This document shows, one piece after another, positions 34,135 to 43,332 of a stretch of 64,000 nt of DNA. The translations under genes and the position numbers were made by a program. The stretch covers positions 1,426,001-1,490,000 of the forward strand of contig NZ_CP158374.1 in the NCBI RefSeq assembly GCF_040267705.1, read 5' to 3'. The stretch comes from Agromyces sp. G08B096 (GTDB lineage: Bacteria > Actinomycetota > Actinomycetes > Actinomycetales > Microbacteriaceae). The notes under the pieces were generated by a model. That model was given only the letters and a program-made list of their open reading frames with translations, was not told the DNA's origin and made no database searches. Every line of letters starts with the position of its first letter. Position 1 is the first letter of the stretch.

Positions 34135-34884
34135 ATGACACAAGACACACGCACCACGCGCGACGGCCGCGAGGGGGACGCATCGGCGCGACGCAAGCGC
34201 GGTGTGCTGCTGTTCGTACGCGACCTGCTGGTCATCTTCGTGGTGGCGGTCCTGGTCTCGTTCCTCATCAAGACCTTCCTCATCCGGTCCTTCTTCATCC
34301 CCTCGCAGTCGATGCAGGAGACGCTCGAAGTCGACGACCGCATCATCGTGAACGAGCTCGTTCCCGACGTCGCGGCGATCGAACGGGGCGACGTGGTCGT
34401 CTTCCGAGACCCCGGCGGCTGGCTGCCCGCATCGCCCGAGATCGAGCAGCCGCCGCTCGTCGCCGCCGTCGACTGGTTCCTCGCGTTCGTGGGCCTGTCG
34501 GCGCCCGACTCGAACGACCACCTCGTGAAGCGTGTGATCGGGCTGCCCGGCGATCACGTCGTGTGCTGCAACGCGCTCGGCCAGATGAGCGTCAACGGCG
34601 TGCCGCTCGACGAGTCGGTGTACGTCACGCTGCCGCCCGGCGAGGAGAAGGTCTCGCGCGACGACTTCGACGCGACGGTGCCCGAGGGCTCGCTCTGGGT
34701 CATGGGCGACAACCGGTACAACTCCAAAGACTCCAGGTACAACGGCGAGACCCCGCTCAAGGGGTTCGTGCCGATCGAGAACGTCGTCGGCAAGGCGTTC
34801 GTCGTGAGCTGGCCGATCGCGCACTGGGCCTGGCTCGACAACCACGCCGACGTGTTCGCGGGCGTCGACGAGGGGAAGGGCTGA
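34135..34884 (+). CDS. lepB: Signal peptidase I
   Basis: Membrane-bound serine/lysine protease that removes signal peptides of exported proteins. 249 residues. One N-terminal transmembrane helix (LLFVRDLLVIFVVAVLVSFLIKTFLI, about 25-50) is followed by the nucleophile in PSQSM (Ser59), Box D KRVIGLPGD with general-base Lys132, and Box E MGDNRYNSKDSR. An insertion at about 90-125 (WLPASPEIEQPPLVAAVDWF) lengthens the first loop. No Shine-Dalgarno sequence: the 23 bases from the TAGACT hexamer to the ATG consist mostly of the palindrome arm. The stop overlaps the rnhB start by one base. Confidence 0.96.
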   Translation: MTQDTRTTRDGREGDASARRKRGVLLFVRDLLVIFVVAVLVSFLIKTFLIRSFFIPSQSMQETLEVDDRIIVNELVPDVAAIERGDVVVFRDPGGWLPASPEIEQPPLVAAVDWFLAFVGLSAPDSNDHLVKRVIGLPGDHVVCCNALGQMSVNGVPLDESVYVTLPPGEEKVSRDDFDATVPEGSLWVMGDNRYNSKDSRYNGETPLKGFVPIENVVGKAFVVSWPIAHWAWLDNHADVFAGVDEGKG

Positions 34885-35576
34885 TGGTCGCCGGCCGACC
34901 CCCGTCGCTCACCGCCGAGCGGGCCCTCTTCGCCGACGGCGCACCCATGGTGCTGGCCTGCGACGAGGTGGGCCGCGGCGCGCTCGCCGGGCCCGTCACC
35001 GTGGGCATCGTCGTCATCGACGCCGCGATCCGCCGCATGCCGGCCGGGCTGCGGGACTCCAAGCTCCTGCCCGAGCCGAAGCGAGAGCAGCTGGCGCCCC
35101 GGGCGGCGTCGTGGGTCCGCGGCTACGCCGTCGGCGAGGCATCCGCGAGCGAGATCGACGAGCTCGGCATCATGGCCTGCCTCGGCCTCGCGGGCGCCCG
35201 CGCCTACCGTGCCCTCGCCGAGGCGACCGAACTCGCCGCCGGCGCCCCGCTCCTGCTCGACGGCAACTACGACTGGCTGAGCCCGTCGATCGAGCACCGC
35301 GCCCAGGTGATCACGCGCATCAAGGCCGACCGCGACTGCGCGTCCGTCTCCGCGGCCTCCGTCATCGCGAAGGTCCACCGCGATCGCGGCATGCGGCGCG
35401 AGCACGACGACCTGCCGCTCTACGGCTGGGACGAGAACAAGGGCTACTCGACCAGGGCGCATTTCGCCGCCATCGACGAGCACGGTCCGAGCTCGCTGCA
35501 CCGCCGCACGTGGCTGCACGAGAAGGAACCCTTCGCCGAGGCCGGGCCGGCGCTCTTCGACCTCGGCGTAGGATGA
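34884..35576 (+). CDS. rnhB: Ribonuclease HII
   Basis: Endonuclease cutting RNA in RNA-DNA hybrids and at single ribonucleotides. 230 residues. Catalytic acids are visible: ACDEVGRGALAGPV (Asp27, Glu28), LLLDGNYDWL and IKADRDCASVSAASVIAKVHRD; YGWDENKGYSTRAH is also typical. The start ATG at 34884 overlaps the lepB stop (TGATG), and AGGGGAAGGG inside lepB is a good ribosome-binding site. It in turn overlaps the DUF2469 gene by four bases. Confidence 0.96.
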   Translation: MVAGRPPSLTAERALFADGAPMVLACDEVGRGALAGPVTVGIVVIDAAIRRMPAGLRDSKLLPEPKREQLAPRAASWVRGYAVGEASASEIDELGIMACLGLAGARAYRALAEATELAAGAPLLLDGNYDWLSPSIEHRAQVITRIKADRDCASVSAASVIAKVHRDRGMRREHDDLPLYGWDENKGYSTRAHFAAIDEHGPSSLHRRTWLHEKEPFAEAGPALFDLGVG

Positions 35577-35905
35577 ATCCGATGGACGAGGACGAGTTCG
35601 ACGACTACGACCGTGAAGTCGAGTTGGCCCTGTACCGGGAGTACCGCGACATCGTCGCGCAATTCCAGTACGTGGTCGAGACGGAGCGCCGCTTCTACCT
35701 CGCGAACGAGGTGGAGCTCGTCCGGCGCGACACCGAGCACGACTTCTACTTCGAGCTCACGATGAAGGACGTCTGGGTGTGGGACGTCTACCGGGCCGAC
35801 CGGTTCGTGAAGTCGGTGCGGGTGCTGACGTTCAAGGACGTGAACATCGAGGAGCTCGCCACGCGCGAGTTCGAGCTGCCCAAGGAGCTCGCGCTCGACG
35901 AGTGA
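35573..35905 (+). CDS. DUF2469 family protein
   Basis: A 110-residue acidic protein of an actinobacteria-specific family of unknown function. The core is highly conserved: ELALYREYRDIVAQFQYVVETERRFYLAN, MKDVWVWDVYRADRFVKSVRVLTFKDVNIEEL. It is regularly found between rnhB and yraN, as here. The first ATG (35573) overlaps the rnhB stop as ATGA; a second ATG at 35582 is equally plausible and closer to the family N-terminus. No membrane or signal segment. Confidence 0.92.
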   Translation: MNPMDEDEFDDYDREVELALYREYRDIVAQFQYVVETERRFYLANEVELVRRDTEHDFYFELTMKDVWVWDVYRADRFVKSVRVLTFKDVNIEELATREFELPKELALDE

Positions 35906-36084
35906 GCCGCGACGGCCGGCCGGAAGGCAGGCCCGGTTCGCCGACCCTGCGCCGATGCGCTGAACGGTCGCGTCGGTCGAGCGGCTCTCCACAGGCGCGC
36001 CTCCCGGGCGCGGTCTGACGGATGCCTCGTCCCGCTGCCGTCCGCGACGCACCGGCCGCGACGCTGGTCGCGGAGGTGGTGCGG

Positions 36085-36441
36085 ATGGCCCACAACACGG
36101 AACTCGGCCGGCGCGGTGAGGAGCTTGCGGTCGGCCACCTGGTCGCTCGCGGGATGCAGGTGATCGAGCGCAACTGGCGCTGCCGGCTCGGGGAGATCGA
36201 CATCGTCGCCCGCGACGGGCACGACACGGTCTTCGTCGAGGTCAAGACCCGGACGAGCGCGGACTTCGGCCATCCGTTCGAGGCGATCACGCCCATGAAG
36301 CTCGCGCGGCTGCGGCGGCTGGCGATCGCGTGGTGCGAGCAGTCGGAAGCCGTCGTCGGGCGCATCCGTCTCGACGCCGTCGCCGTATTGGCGCCCGTGG
36401 AGGCGCCCGCGCTGATCGAGCATCTCGAGGGGCTCAGCTGA
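36085..36441 (+). CDS. YraN/UPF0102 endonuclease-fold protein
   Basis: A 118-residue protein with a restriction endonuclease-like core: AHNTELGRRGEELAVGHLVARGMQVIERNWRCRLGEIDIVARDGHDTVFVEVKTR holds the E...D...ExK acids (GEIDIVA, FVEVKTR). A nuclease or Holliday-junction role has been suggested for the family but is not settled. I chose the ATG at 36085 because GGAGG sits eight bases upstream and the length matches the family; an in-frame start at 36022 would add 21 atypical residues. The stop overlaps the comM start (TGATG). Confidence 0.9.
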   Translation: MAHNTELGRRGEELAVGHLVARGMQVIERNWRCRLGEIDIVARDGHDTVFVEVKTRTSADFGHPFEAITPMKLARLRRLAIAWCEQSEAVVGRIRLDAVAVLAPVEAPALIEHLEGLS

Positions 36442-38003
36442 TGCCGGTGGGTCGCACCCGGTCGGTCGCACTCATCGGCCTCGCGGGCTCCGTCGTCGAG
36501 GTCGAGGCCGACCTCGCGAGCCAGCTTCCCGCGCTCGTGATCATCGGCTTGCCCGACGCCGCCCTCGGCGAAGCGCGCGAGCGCGTGCGGTCGGCCGCGA
36601 CCAACGCCGGATGCCCCCTCCCACCGCGCCGGCTCACCGTCAACCTGTCGCCGGCGTCCCTGCCGAAGCACGGCTCCGGGTTCGATCTGGCGATCGCGCT
36701 GGCCTGCCTCGCTGCGGCGGGGCAGGTCGACCCGGCGTCGGTCGCCAGGATCGCGCACCTCGGCGAGCTCGGTCTCGACGGACGGGTTCGCCCGGTCGCC
36801 GGCATCCTTCCCGCGGTGCTCGCCGCCTCCCGCGCCGGCCATCGCACGGTGATGGTCCCGGCGGCGAACGCCGAGGAGGCGGCGCTCGTCCCGGGCGTCG
36901 AGGTCATCGGGGTCGGCTCCCTCGTCGAAGCGGCGATCCGGCACGGCGGCTCGTTCGACCCGGCGCTGCTCGCCGCCTTCGAGTCGGCCGACACGGGGCC
37001 CGGCGAGCCGTCGGCGCGCCCGTCCCCGCGCTCCGCTCCGGCGGGCGACCTCGCCGACGTGACCGGCAACACCGAGGCCGTGGAAGCACTGCTCGTGGCG
37101 GCCGCCGGCGGACACCACCTCTTCCTCGAGGGGCCGCCCGGCGCCGGCAAGACCATGCTCGCCTCCCGGCTGCCCGGCATTCTGCCCGACCTCGATACCG
37201 AGGCCGCGCTCGAAGTGGCCTCGCTCCGCTCGCTCGCCGGCGACCCGCTCGACGGGTTGGACCTCCGCCCGCCGTTCGAGTCGCCGCACCACACCGCGAG
37301 CGCCGCGGCGATGGTCGGCGGCGGAAGCCGGATCATCCGGCCGGGCGCCGCGCCGCGGGCTTCGCACGGCGTCCTCTTCCTCGACGAGGCGCCCGAGTTC
37401 GCGGCGTCCGTGCTCGACGTGCTCAGACAGCCCCTCGAGTCCGGCACGATCAGCATCCACCGGGCGAATGCGGTCGCGACGTTCCCGGCGAGATTCCAGC
37501 TCGTCCTCGCCGCCAACCCCTGCCCGTGCGGTCAGCACGGCCTCGAGCACGGGGAGTGCAGCTGCGCGCCGGTCGCGCGTCGACGCTACCTCGGGCGCAT
37601 CTCGGGCCCGCTGCTCGACCGCATCGATGTGCAGCTGTGGGTACCGCGCATCACCGCGGCGGGCCTGCGCATGGCGGGGGAGCGGCCGGCGTTCACCAGC
37701 GCGGAGGCGAAGCGCCGGGTGGCCGACGCCCGCGGCGCCGCCGCGGAGCGGCTCGCGGGCACGCCCTGGCGACGCAACGCCGAGATGCCGGGGCCGTGGC
37801 TCCGCGGCGCCGGCGGACTTCACCCCGGCGGGCGGGCGACGGCCGCGCTCGACCGGGCGCTCGAACGGGGCACCGTGACGATGCGCGGGTACGACCGCGT
37901 GCTGAAGGTCGCGTGGACGCTCGCCGACCTCGACGGGGCGACCGCGCCCGACTCGGGCCACGTCGGCCAGGCGCTGGCGCTTCGCAAGGGGATGAGCCGG
38001 TGA
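36441..38003 (+). CDS. comM: YifB/ComM family Mg-chelatase-like AAA+ ATPase
   Basis: A 520-residue AAA+ protein. An N-terminal Lon-like domain (SVALIGLAGSVVEVEADLASQLPALVIIGLPDAAL), Walker A GPPGAGKTM (from 231), Walker B VLFLDEAPEF, the C4-type insert NPCPCGQHG...CSCAP and the sensor region RISGPLLDRIDVQLWVPRI match YifB/ComM. In Gram-negative bacteria ComM is a branch-migration helicase acting in natural transformation; the role in actinobacteria is unproven. It lies between yraN and dprA, overlapping both, so the three form one operon. Confidence 0.93.
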   Translation: MPVGRTRSVALIGLAGSVVEVEADLASQLPALVIIGLPDAALGEARERVRSAATNAGCPLPPRRLTVNLSPASLPKHGSGFDLAIALACLAAAGQVDPASVARIAHLGELGLDGRVRPVAGILPAVLAASRAGHRTVMVPAANAEEAALVPGVEVIGVGSLVEAAIRHGGSFDPALLAAFESADTGPGEPSARPSPRSAPAGDLADVTGNTEAVEALLVAAAGGHHLFLEGPPGAGKTMLASRLPGILPDLDTEAALEVASLRSLAGDPLDGLDLRPPFESPHHTASAAAMVGGGSRIIRPGAAPRASHGVLFLDEAPEFAASVLDVLRQPLESGTISIHRANAVATFPARFQLVLAANPCPCGQHGLEHGECSCAPVARRRYLGRISGPLLDRIDVQLWVPRITAAGLRMAGERPAFTSAEAKRRVADARGAAAERLAGTPWRRNAEMPGPWLRGAGGLHPGGRATAALDRALERGTVTMRGYDRVLKVAWTLADLDGATAPDSGHVGQALALRKGMSR

Positions 38004-39265
38004 CCGCGGTGTTCGACGAGGTACGCCGGTCGGCGTCGGGGGCGCTCCCCGCGTTGGGTCGCGAGACGGGCGACGACGACGCGCTGGCGCGTGCGTTCCT
38101 CGGCACGCTCGCCGAGCCGGGCGACGGAGTGCTGGGCGCGCTCGTCGAGGCCGCGGGCGCCCGTCACGCCGCCGAGCTGCTCGCCGACCGCGTCGATGCG
38201 GCGCACCTCGCGCGGGCGCTCGAAGCCGGCGGCGTCCGGGTGGAGTCCGCAGCGCTCCACGCGGCACTGCGGCGGTGGTCGCCGCGGATCGACCCGTCGG
38301 CCTTCGCCCGCGCCATCCACCAGGCGGTGCGGGTCTCGGCTCGGCTGATCGTGCCGGGAGATCCGGAGTGGCCCGACCCGGTCGCCGACCTCGGCGTGCA
38401 CGCCCCGCTCGCCCTGTGGGTCCGAGGCGACGCGGGTCTGCTCGCCGCCGGAGATCAGGCCATCGCGCTCGTCGGGGCGCGCGCGGCAACCGGATACGGC
38501 GAGCACGTCGCGGTCGAGTCCGCCGCGGGACTGGTCGACCGCGGGTTCGCGATCGTCTCGGGAGGCGCCTACGGCATCGACGGCATGGCGCACCGCTCCG
38601 CTCTGCGGAGCGACGGCGCCACCATCGCGTACCTCGCAGGCGGCGTCGACCGCTTCTACCCCCTCGGACACGAGAGCCTGCTCTCGCGGATCGTCGAGCG
38701 AGGCGCCGTCGTCTCGGAGCTGCCCTGCGGCGAACCGCCGACGAAGTGGCGGTTCTTGCAACGGAACCGACTGATCGCCGCCTCGACGGCGGCGACCATC
38801 GTGCTGGAGGCGGGCCATCGCTCGGGGTCGATCAACACCGCAGGCCACGCCGCGCACCTCGGCCGGCCGCTCGGTGCCGTGCCAGGACCCGTGACCAGCC
38901 CGGCATCGGCGGGGTGCCACCGGCTCCTCCGCGAGTACGGGGCGGTCTGCGTGGTCGACGCCGAGCAGATGGCCGAGCTGGCCCGCGGCGAGCTGCCCGA
39001 AGCCGTGCGGTTCGGACCGCGCGGCGCCGCGTCCGCCGCTCCCCGGCGGTCCGGCGAGGACCCGCCGGGCGTGTGGTCGAGTCCCGACGGCGTGCGCGTC
39101 CGCGACGCGCTGAGCGCGAGAGCGCCGCGGAGTGTCGAGGAGGTCGCCCGACGCGCCGGCCTCGACCCCAGGAGCGCCATGAGCGTGCTCGGCTCGCTCG
39201 AGGCCGAGGGCCGCGCACTGCGGCACGCCGCCGGATGGGTGTCGCCCGCGCGGACGGGCAGGTGA
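38000..39265 (+). CDS. dprA: DNA processing protein DprA/Smf
   Basis: Single-strand DNA-binding, RecA-loading protein of natural transformation, also widespread in bacteria not known to be competent. 421 residues. An N-terminal helical region (to about 115) precedes the Rossmann-like core: AIALVGARAATGYGEHVA, IVSGGAYGIDGMAHRSALR, TIAYLAGGVDRFYPLGH, KWRFLQRNRLIAASTAATIVLEAG, GSINTAGHAAHLGRPLGAVPGPV. The C-terminal winged helix (VEEVARRAGLDPRSAMSVLGSLEAEG) follows a Pro/Arg linker. GTG start overlaps the comM stop (GTGA). Confidence 0.95.
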   Translation: MTAVFDEVRRSASGALPALGRETGDDDALARAFLGTLAEPGDGVLGALVEAAGARHAAELLADRVDAAHLARALEAGGVRVESAALHAALRRWSPRIDPSAFARAIHQAVRVSARLIVPGDPEWPDPVADLGVHAPLALWVRGDAGLLAAGDQAIALVGARAATGYGEHVAVESAAGLVDRGFAIVSGGAYGIDGMAHRSALRSDGATIAYLAGGVDRFYPLGHESLLSRIVERGAVVSELPCGEPPTKWRFLQRNRLIAASTAATIVLEAGHRSGSINTAGHAAHLGRPLGAVPGPVTSPASAGCHRLLREYGAVCVVDAEQMAELARGELPEAVRFGPRGAASAAPRRSGEDPPGVWSSPDGVRVRDALSARAPRSVEEVARRAGLDPRSAMSVLGSLEAEGRALRHAAGWVSPARTGR

Positions 39266-39382
39266 ACAGGGGCGCCCGGCGGGAGCATCCTCGACGCAGG
39301 GACTCGCTTCATCCAGGCTCGCTCCCACGCCTCCGACCGCCGTCCTCCGGCGCGTGCGGCCGAGGGCGTCGGAGGTCGGCCG

Positions 39383-39388
39383 TAGGCT
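39383..39388 (+). promoter_or_regulatory. -10 hexamer of the metallophosphoesterase-xerC operon
   Basis: TAGGCT ends seven bases before the GTG at 39396, predicting a leaderless transcript. The 130-base gap after dprA also contains an 8-bp inverted repeat (39330-39337 with 39368-39375). Confidence 0.45.
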
Positions 39389-39395
39389 GACGCAC

Positions 39396-40316
39396 GTGGC
39401 TGGACTCACCGACGCACCTCGGCTCGGCCGCTATCCGGCGGCCAGGCACGTGATCGCACACCTCTCCGACACGCACCTGCTCGACGGCGGTGCGCCCCTC
39501 GGCGGTCGAGCCGATACCGTTGCGGCCCTCACCCAGGCGATCGCTCAGCTCGAACGGCTCGGCACCGAGCTCGACGCGATCGTCGTCACCGGTGACGTGG
39601 CCGACCTCGGCGAGCCCGATGCCTACGTCCGCGCTCGCGCCGCGCTCGAGCCCCTCGCGCGCTCCTGCGAGGCCGAACTGGTCTGGGTGATGGGCAATCA
39701 CGACGAGCGCGCGGCGTTCCGGGCCGGCCTGCTCGACGAGGCCCCGAGCGACACGCCCGTCCACCGGGCCGTCGATGTCGGAGGGCTCCGCATCCTCTCC
39801 CTCGACGTCACGGTGCCCGGCTGGCACCACGGCACCATCGACGAGCACGCGCTTGCCTGGCTCAGCGAACAGCTGTCCGTCCCCGCGACGTTCGGCACCG
39901 TCCTCGCGCTGCACCATGCGCCCATCGCCACGCCGCTCGCGCTCATGGACGTCCTCGAACTCCGCGGGCAGGACGCGCTCGCCGCAGCGCTCGCGGGCAC
40001 CGACGTCCGCCTGATCCTCGGCGGCCACCTGCATTACCCGACGAGCGGCATGTTCGCCGGCATCCCGGTCTCCGTCGCCGGCGCGACGGCGTTCACGATG
40101 GACCTCTCGGCGCCGCCGCGCGACCTCGTGGGCATCGACGGCGGTCGATCCTTCCAGGTCGTCCACCTCTTCGACGAGGGCGCCATCACCGCGGTCGTCC
40201 CCCTCGGAGACTTCCCCGTCGTCTCGAGTTTCGGAGCCGAGTTCCTCGCCGAGCTGGAGCGCCTCGACGCCGAGGGCCGGCTCGACCGATTCTCCCGGAA
40301 GCGCCCGCCGGCATGA
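39396..40316 (+). CDS. Calcineurin-like metallophosphoesterase (CpdA/3',5'-cAMP phosphodiesterase-like)
   Basis: A 306-residue cytoplasmic enzyme with the full dinuclear-metal motif set: [38 protein letters not shown] and LGGHLHYP. It resembles class III cyclic nucleotide phosphodiesterases (CpdA, Rv0805); the actual substrate (cAMP, cGMP or other phosphodiesters) is not readable. The GTG start at 39396 was chosen because a -10 hexamer lies seven bases upstream and excludes the longer frame. The stop overlaps the xerC ATG (ATGA). Confidence 0.87.
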   Translation: MAGLTDAPRLGRYPAARHVIAHLSDTHLLDGGAPLGGRADTVAALTQAIAQLERLGTELDAIVVTGDVADLGEPDAYVRARAALEPLARSCEAELVWVMGNHDERAAFRAGLLDEAPSDTPVHRAVDVGGLRILSLDVTVPGWHHGTIDEHALAWLSEQLSVPATFGTVLALHHAPIATPLALMDVLELRGQDALAAALAGTDVRLILGGHLHYPTSGMFAGIPVSVAGATAFTMDLSAPPRDLVGIDGGRSFQVVHLFDEGAITAVVPLGDFPVVSSFGAEFLAELERLDAEGRLDRFSRKRPPA

Positions 40317-41470
40317 GTGCGGGCGGCCGGATCTCGTCCGCGGTGACGCTGCCCGCCGCCGGGATCTCGTCCGCGGCGACGCTGCCTGCCGCAGTCGACG
40401 AGTACTGCGCCCACCTCGACGCAGAACGGGGCTACTCGGCCAATACCGTCGCGGCGTACCGCGGCGACCTGCTCGATCTGTCCCGGTACGCGGCCCGACG
40501 AGGCGCTGCGGGCGACGGGACGCTGCCCTCGCCCGCCGCAACGGGAGCAGACGCCCGCGAGCGAGCGGCGACCGATGGGTCCTACGACGAGGCGGTCCCG
40601 CCCGGGAGGCCCGTCGCCGACCTCGCCGCCCTCGACCTGCCGTTGCTGCGCGACTGGTTGTGGGAGGCCACCGAGGCAGGGCTCGCTCGCGCGACGATCG
40701 CCCGACGCGCGGCCTCGGCGCGCGGATTCTGCGCCTGGGCCGCGCGCCGCGGGCTCCTCCCCGCCGACCCGGCCGTCCGTCTCCGCGCGCCGAAGGCCCA
40801 ACGCACCCTTCCGCGGGTGCTCACCCAGCAGGCGATCGGCGAGCTGCTCGCCGGGCTCGACCGGGCCGCGGCCGACGATCCCGTGGCCGCGCGCGACAGC
40901 GCGATCGTCGAACTGCTGTACGCCTCGGGCCTCCGCGTGTCCGAGCTCGTCGGACTCGACCTCGACGAGATCGACCGCGGGCGACGCACTGTGCGCGTGC
41001 TCGGCAAGGGCTCGAAAGAGCGCGTCGTGCCCTACGGGGCTCCCGCCGCCCGCGCGCTCGACCGCTATCTCGATCAGGCACGCGGCCGGCTGCTCGAAGG
41101 CGCAGGCGCAGGCGCGCGCCAACGGTCGGACGACGCCGCGGGGGCCGGATCCGCGGGAACGAGCCCGCGCTCTTCCACCCGGCCGGGGAGCGCGGCGGCC
41201 GCCTTCATCGGCGTGCGCGGCGGGCGGCTCGGGGCGCGAGCGGTGCACCGGCTGGTGGCCGACCTGCTGGCCGGGGTGCCCGGCGCGGGGCCGAGCGGCC
41301 CGCACGCCTTCCGGCACACGGCGGCCACCCATCTGCTCGACGGCGGCGCCGACCTCCGCGCGGTCCAGGAGTTCCTGGGGCACGCGAGCCTCGGCACCAC
41401 GCAGATCTACACCCACGTCTCCGCCGAACGGCTGAAGGAGACCTACCGCACGGCGCATCCCCGCGCCTGA
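40313..41470 (+). CDS. xerC: Tyrosine recombinase XerC, enlarged
   Basis: Site-specific recombinase that resolves chromosome dimers at dif. 385 residues against about 300 usually. Catalytic residues are complete: Arg208 (ASGLRVSEL), Lys232 (GKGSKER), His331/Arg334 (HAFRHTAA), His357 ([13 protein letters not shown]) and Tyr366. The extra length comes from a tandemly repeated N-terminus ([22 protein letters not shown]), a linker inside the core-binding domain (about 64-100, [17 protein letters not shown]) and a second linker in the catalytic domain (about 262-297, rich in Gly/Ala/Ser/Arg). These look disordered and lie between motifs, so activity is probably retained. Confidence 0.92.
   Translation: MSAGGRISSAVTLPAAGISSAATLPAAVDEYCAHLDAERGYSANTVAAYRGDLLDLSRYAARRGAAGDGTLPSPAATGADARERAATDGSYDEAVPPGRPVADLAALDLPLLRDWLWEATEAGLARATIARRAASARGFCAWAARRGLLPADPAVRLRAPKAQRTLPRVLTQQAIGELLAGLDRAAADDPVAARDSAIVELLYASGLRVSELVGLDLDEIDRGRRTVRVLGKGSKERVVPYGAPAARALDRYLDQARGRLLEGAGAGARQRSDDAAGAGSAGTSPRSSTRPGSAAAAFIGVRGGRLGARAVHRLVADLLAGVPGAGPSGPHAFRHTAATHLLDGGADLRAVQEFLGHASLGTTQIYTHVSAERLKETYRTAHPRA
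40329..40392 (+). repeat. 33-base in-frame tandem repeat at the xerC 5' end
   Basis: Bases 40329-40359 recur at 40362-40392 with 29 of 31 identical. The period is 11 codons, duplicating ISSAxTLPAA at the XerC N-terminus. Confidence 0.8.
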
Positions 41471-41488
41471 CCCGCCGGACCAGGCCGA

Positions 41489-42079
41489 TCAGTCGGCGAG
41501 GGGGAGGAGCACCGCGCGGGGCACGCCGCCGAGGAACACGAACGGCGAGACGTACTCTCCGTCGACCCGGACGCCGAAATGTACGCACGCCCCGTCGCAG
41601 TGCCCGCCGGCGCCGACGACGCCGATGGGCGCGCCGCGCGCGACCGTCTCTCCCTCGGCCACCACGGCGAGCACCGGCTCGACGGCGCTGACCACGTCGC
41701 CGCCGTGGTCGATCGCGACCACCTCGCGGCCGGCGACCTGGCCCGCAAAGCTCACCACGCCCGCCTCGGCGGCCACGACCGGGTCGCCGGCCGAGGCTGC
41801 GACGTCGATCCCGCGATGCCCGGCGGCGTACGGGGTCGCCGGCTGCCGGTACGGCGCGACCACTCGGATGGGCGGTGCGACGGGCCACTCCCACGCGGCC
41901 GACGGAGCGGAGGCCGCGGCTGCGCCGGAACCCGACGGCTCGACCGCCGCTGCGCCGGAAACCCTCGGCTCGACCGCCGCGGCGTGGGCGCCGACCGCGG
42001 GAACCGGTGCGGCCGGCCCGAGCAGGAGCGCCGCCAATGCGGCGCTCACGGCGAGCTTGGGGGCCCGCCGGCGAGGCAT
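41489..42079 (-). CDS. Exported M23-family (LytM-like) protein, possibly degenerate
   Basis: A 196-residue protein: signal peptide (LAVSAALAALLLGPAAPVPAVGAHA), an Ala/Ser/Val/Pro stalk made of two near-identical 10-residue repeats, then a LytM domain (PIRVVAPYRQPATPYAAGHRGIDVAASAGDPVVAAEAG...VVAIDHGGDVVSAVEPVL...CVHFGVRVDGEYVSPFVFL). The H...D pair of the zinc site is kept in HRGID, but the HxH motif reads CVH: the second His (zinc ligand) is present and the first (general base) is Cys. It may therefore regulate or bind peptidoglycan rather than cut it. ATG 42079 chosen; GTG 42094 is an alternative. Confidence 0.82.
   Translation of the reverse strand: MPRRRAPKLAVSAALAALLLGPAAPVPAVGAHAAAVEPRVSGAAAVEPSGSGAAAASAPSAAWEWPVAPPIRVVAPYRQPATPYAAGHRGIDVAASAGDPVVAAEAGVVSFAGQVAGREVVAIDHGGDVVSAVEPVLAVVAEGETVARGAPIGVVGAGGHCDGACVHFGVRVDGEYVSPFVFLGGVPRAVLLPLAD
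41919..41978 (-). repeat. 30-base tandem repeat in the M23 stalk
   Basis: Bases 41919-41948 and 41949-41978 match at 27 of 30 positions and encode the two copies of the Ala/Val/Glu/Pro/Ser stalk repeat. Confidence 0.7.
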
Positions 42080-42193
42080 CCATCGATCGTTCACTCGATC
42101 AGGGTGACGGCCCGCGCCCGACGGGTGCCGTCCGCACCGGCCGCCCGTGCCGCGACTGCGCCTCCGCCGCCCTGGGGAGGAAGGCTCGCGTGA

Positions 42194-42224
42194 TAGCATG
42201 TCCGTTGCGCCTCGCCATGCGAGG
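42194..42224 (+). promoter_or_regulatory. rpsB -10 hexamer and leader hairpin
   Basis: TAGCAT (42194-42199) is a likely -10. CCTCGC-CAT-GCGAGG (42210-42224) forms a hairpin at the predicted transcript 5' end. The leader is about 150 bases, long enough for S2-type autoregulation, which is inferred. Apart from this I see nothing in the 277-base gap 42080-42356. Confidence 0.4.
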
Positions 42225-42356
42225 TGACTCCGCGTGCCCATTCGGCCACCGACTCCATCAGTCCCGCTCCTTCCGGAGCAGGCGGAGCCGTGCCGGGCAC
42301 CAGGGCTTCCGATCGCCGATCGGTCGCGACAACTGAGAACAGAAGGAGAACGGCTC

Positions 42357-43292
42357 ATGGCCGTCGTTACCATCCGCCAGCTGCTCGACAGCGGCGTGCA
42401 CTTCGGGCACCAGACCCGCCGCTGGAACCCGAAGATGAAGCGCTTCATCTTCACCGAGCGCTCGGGCATCTACATCATCGACCTGCAGCAGTCGCTCGCC
42501 TACATCGACAAGGCGTACGACTTCGTCAAGGAGACGGTCGCCCACGGCGGTACCATCCTCTTCGTCGGCACCAAGAAGCAGGCGCAGGAGTCCATCGCCG
42601 AGCAGGCGACCCGCGTCGGCCAGCCCTACGTGAACCAGCGCTGGCTCGGCGGCCTCCTCACCAACTTCTCGACGGTGTCCAAGCGCCTCGCCCGCATGAA
42701 GGAGCTCGAGGAGCTCGACTTCGAGGGCACCACCTCGGGCTTCACCAAGAAGGAGCTGCTGCTCAAGAAGCGCGAGCTCGACAAGCTCCACAAGTCGCTC
42801 GGCGGCATCCGCAACCTCTCCAAGACGCCGTCGGCGCTGTGGGTCGTGGACACCAAGAAGGAGCACCTCGCGATCGACGAGGCCAAGAAGCTCGGCATCC
42901 CCGTCATCGGCATCCTCGACACCAACTGCGACCCCGACGAGGTGCAGTACCCGATCCCGGGCAACGACGACGCGATCCGCTCGGTGAGCCTGCTCACCCG
43001 CATCATCGCCGACGCCGCCGCCGAGGGGCTCATCCAGCGCCACCAGAAGCCCGAAGAGGGCGACGAGGCCGCTGAGCCGCTGGCCGAGTGGGAGCAGGAG
43101 CTCCTCCAGGCGCAGACCCCCGAGCAGTCCTCGCCCGAGACCGCCAAGGTCGACGGCGCCACCGCCGAGGCCGAGGAGACCGCAGAGGTCGCCGAGGTCG
43201 TGTCGGCGGACGCGACCGCCGAGGCCGCGACCGAGTCGGCTGCCGACGAGGCCGGCGAGCAGGCCGACGAGGCCGCCGCCGAGTCCAAGTAA
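42357..43292 (+). CDS. rpsB: 30S ribosomal protein S2
   Basis: Late-assembling small-subunit protein that docks S1. 311 residues: the core ([33 protein letters not shown]...) to about 235, with [16 protein letters not shown] and [24 protein letters not shown], followed by a tail of about 70 residues made almost only of Ala, Glu, Asp and Thr. Such acidic tails are common in actinobacterial S2. ATG at 42357 with the ribosome-binding site AGAAGGAGA. Co-transcribed with tsf, 40 bases downstream. Confidence 0.97.
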   Translation: MAVVTIRQLLDSGVHFGHQTRRWNPKMKRFIFTERSGIYIIDLQQSLAYIDKAYDFVKETVAHGGTILFVGTKKQAQESIAEQATRVGQPYVNQRWLGGLLTNFSTVSKRLARMKELEELDFEGTTSGFTKKELLLKKRELDKLHKSLGGIRNLSKTPSALWVVDTKKEHLAIDEAKKLGIPVIGILDTNCDPDEVQYPIPGNDDAIRSVSLLTRIIADAAAEGLIQRHQKPEEGDEAAEPLAEWEQELLQAQTPEQSSPETAKVDGATAEAEETAEVAEVVSADATAEAATESAADEAGEQADEAAAESK

Positions 43293-43332
43293 GCCCCATC
43301 CAGAACACGAGTCCAGGAGACCAGTTCCGAAC

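Noticed and set aside
35952..36084. Longer yraN starting at 36022
   Set aside because: The extra residues do not resemble the family, and GGAGG is ideally placed for the ATG at 36085.
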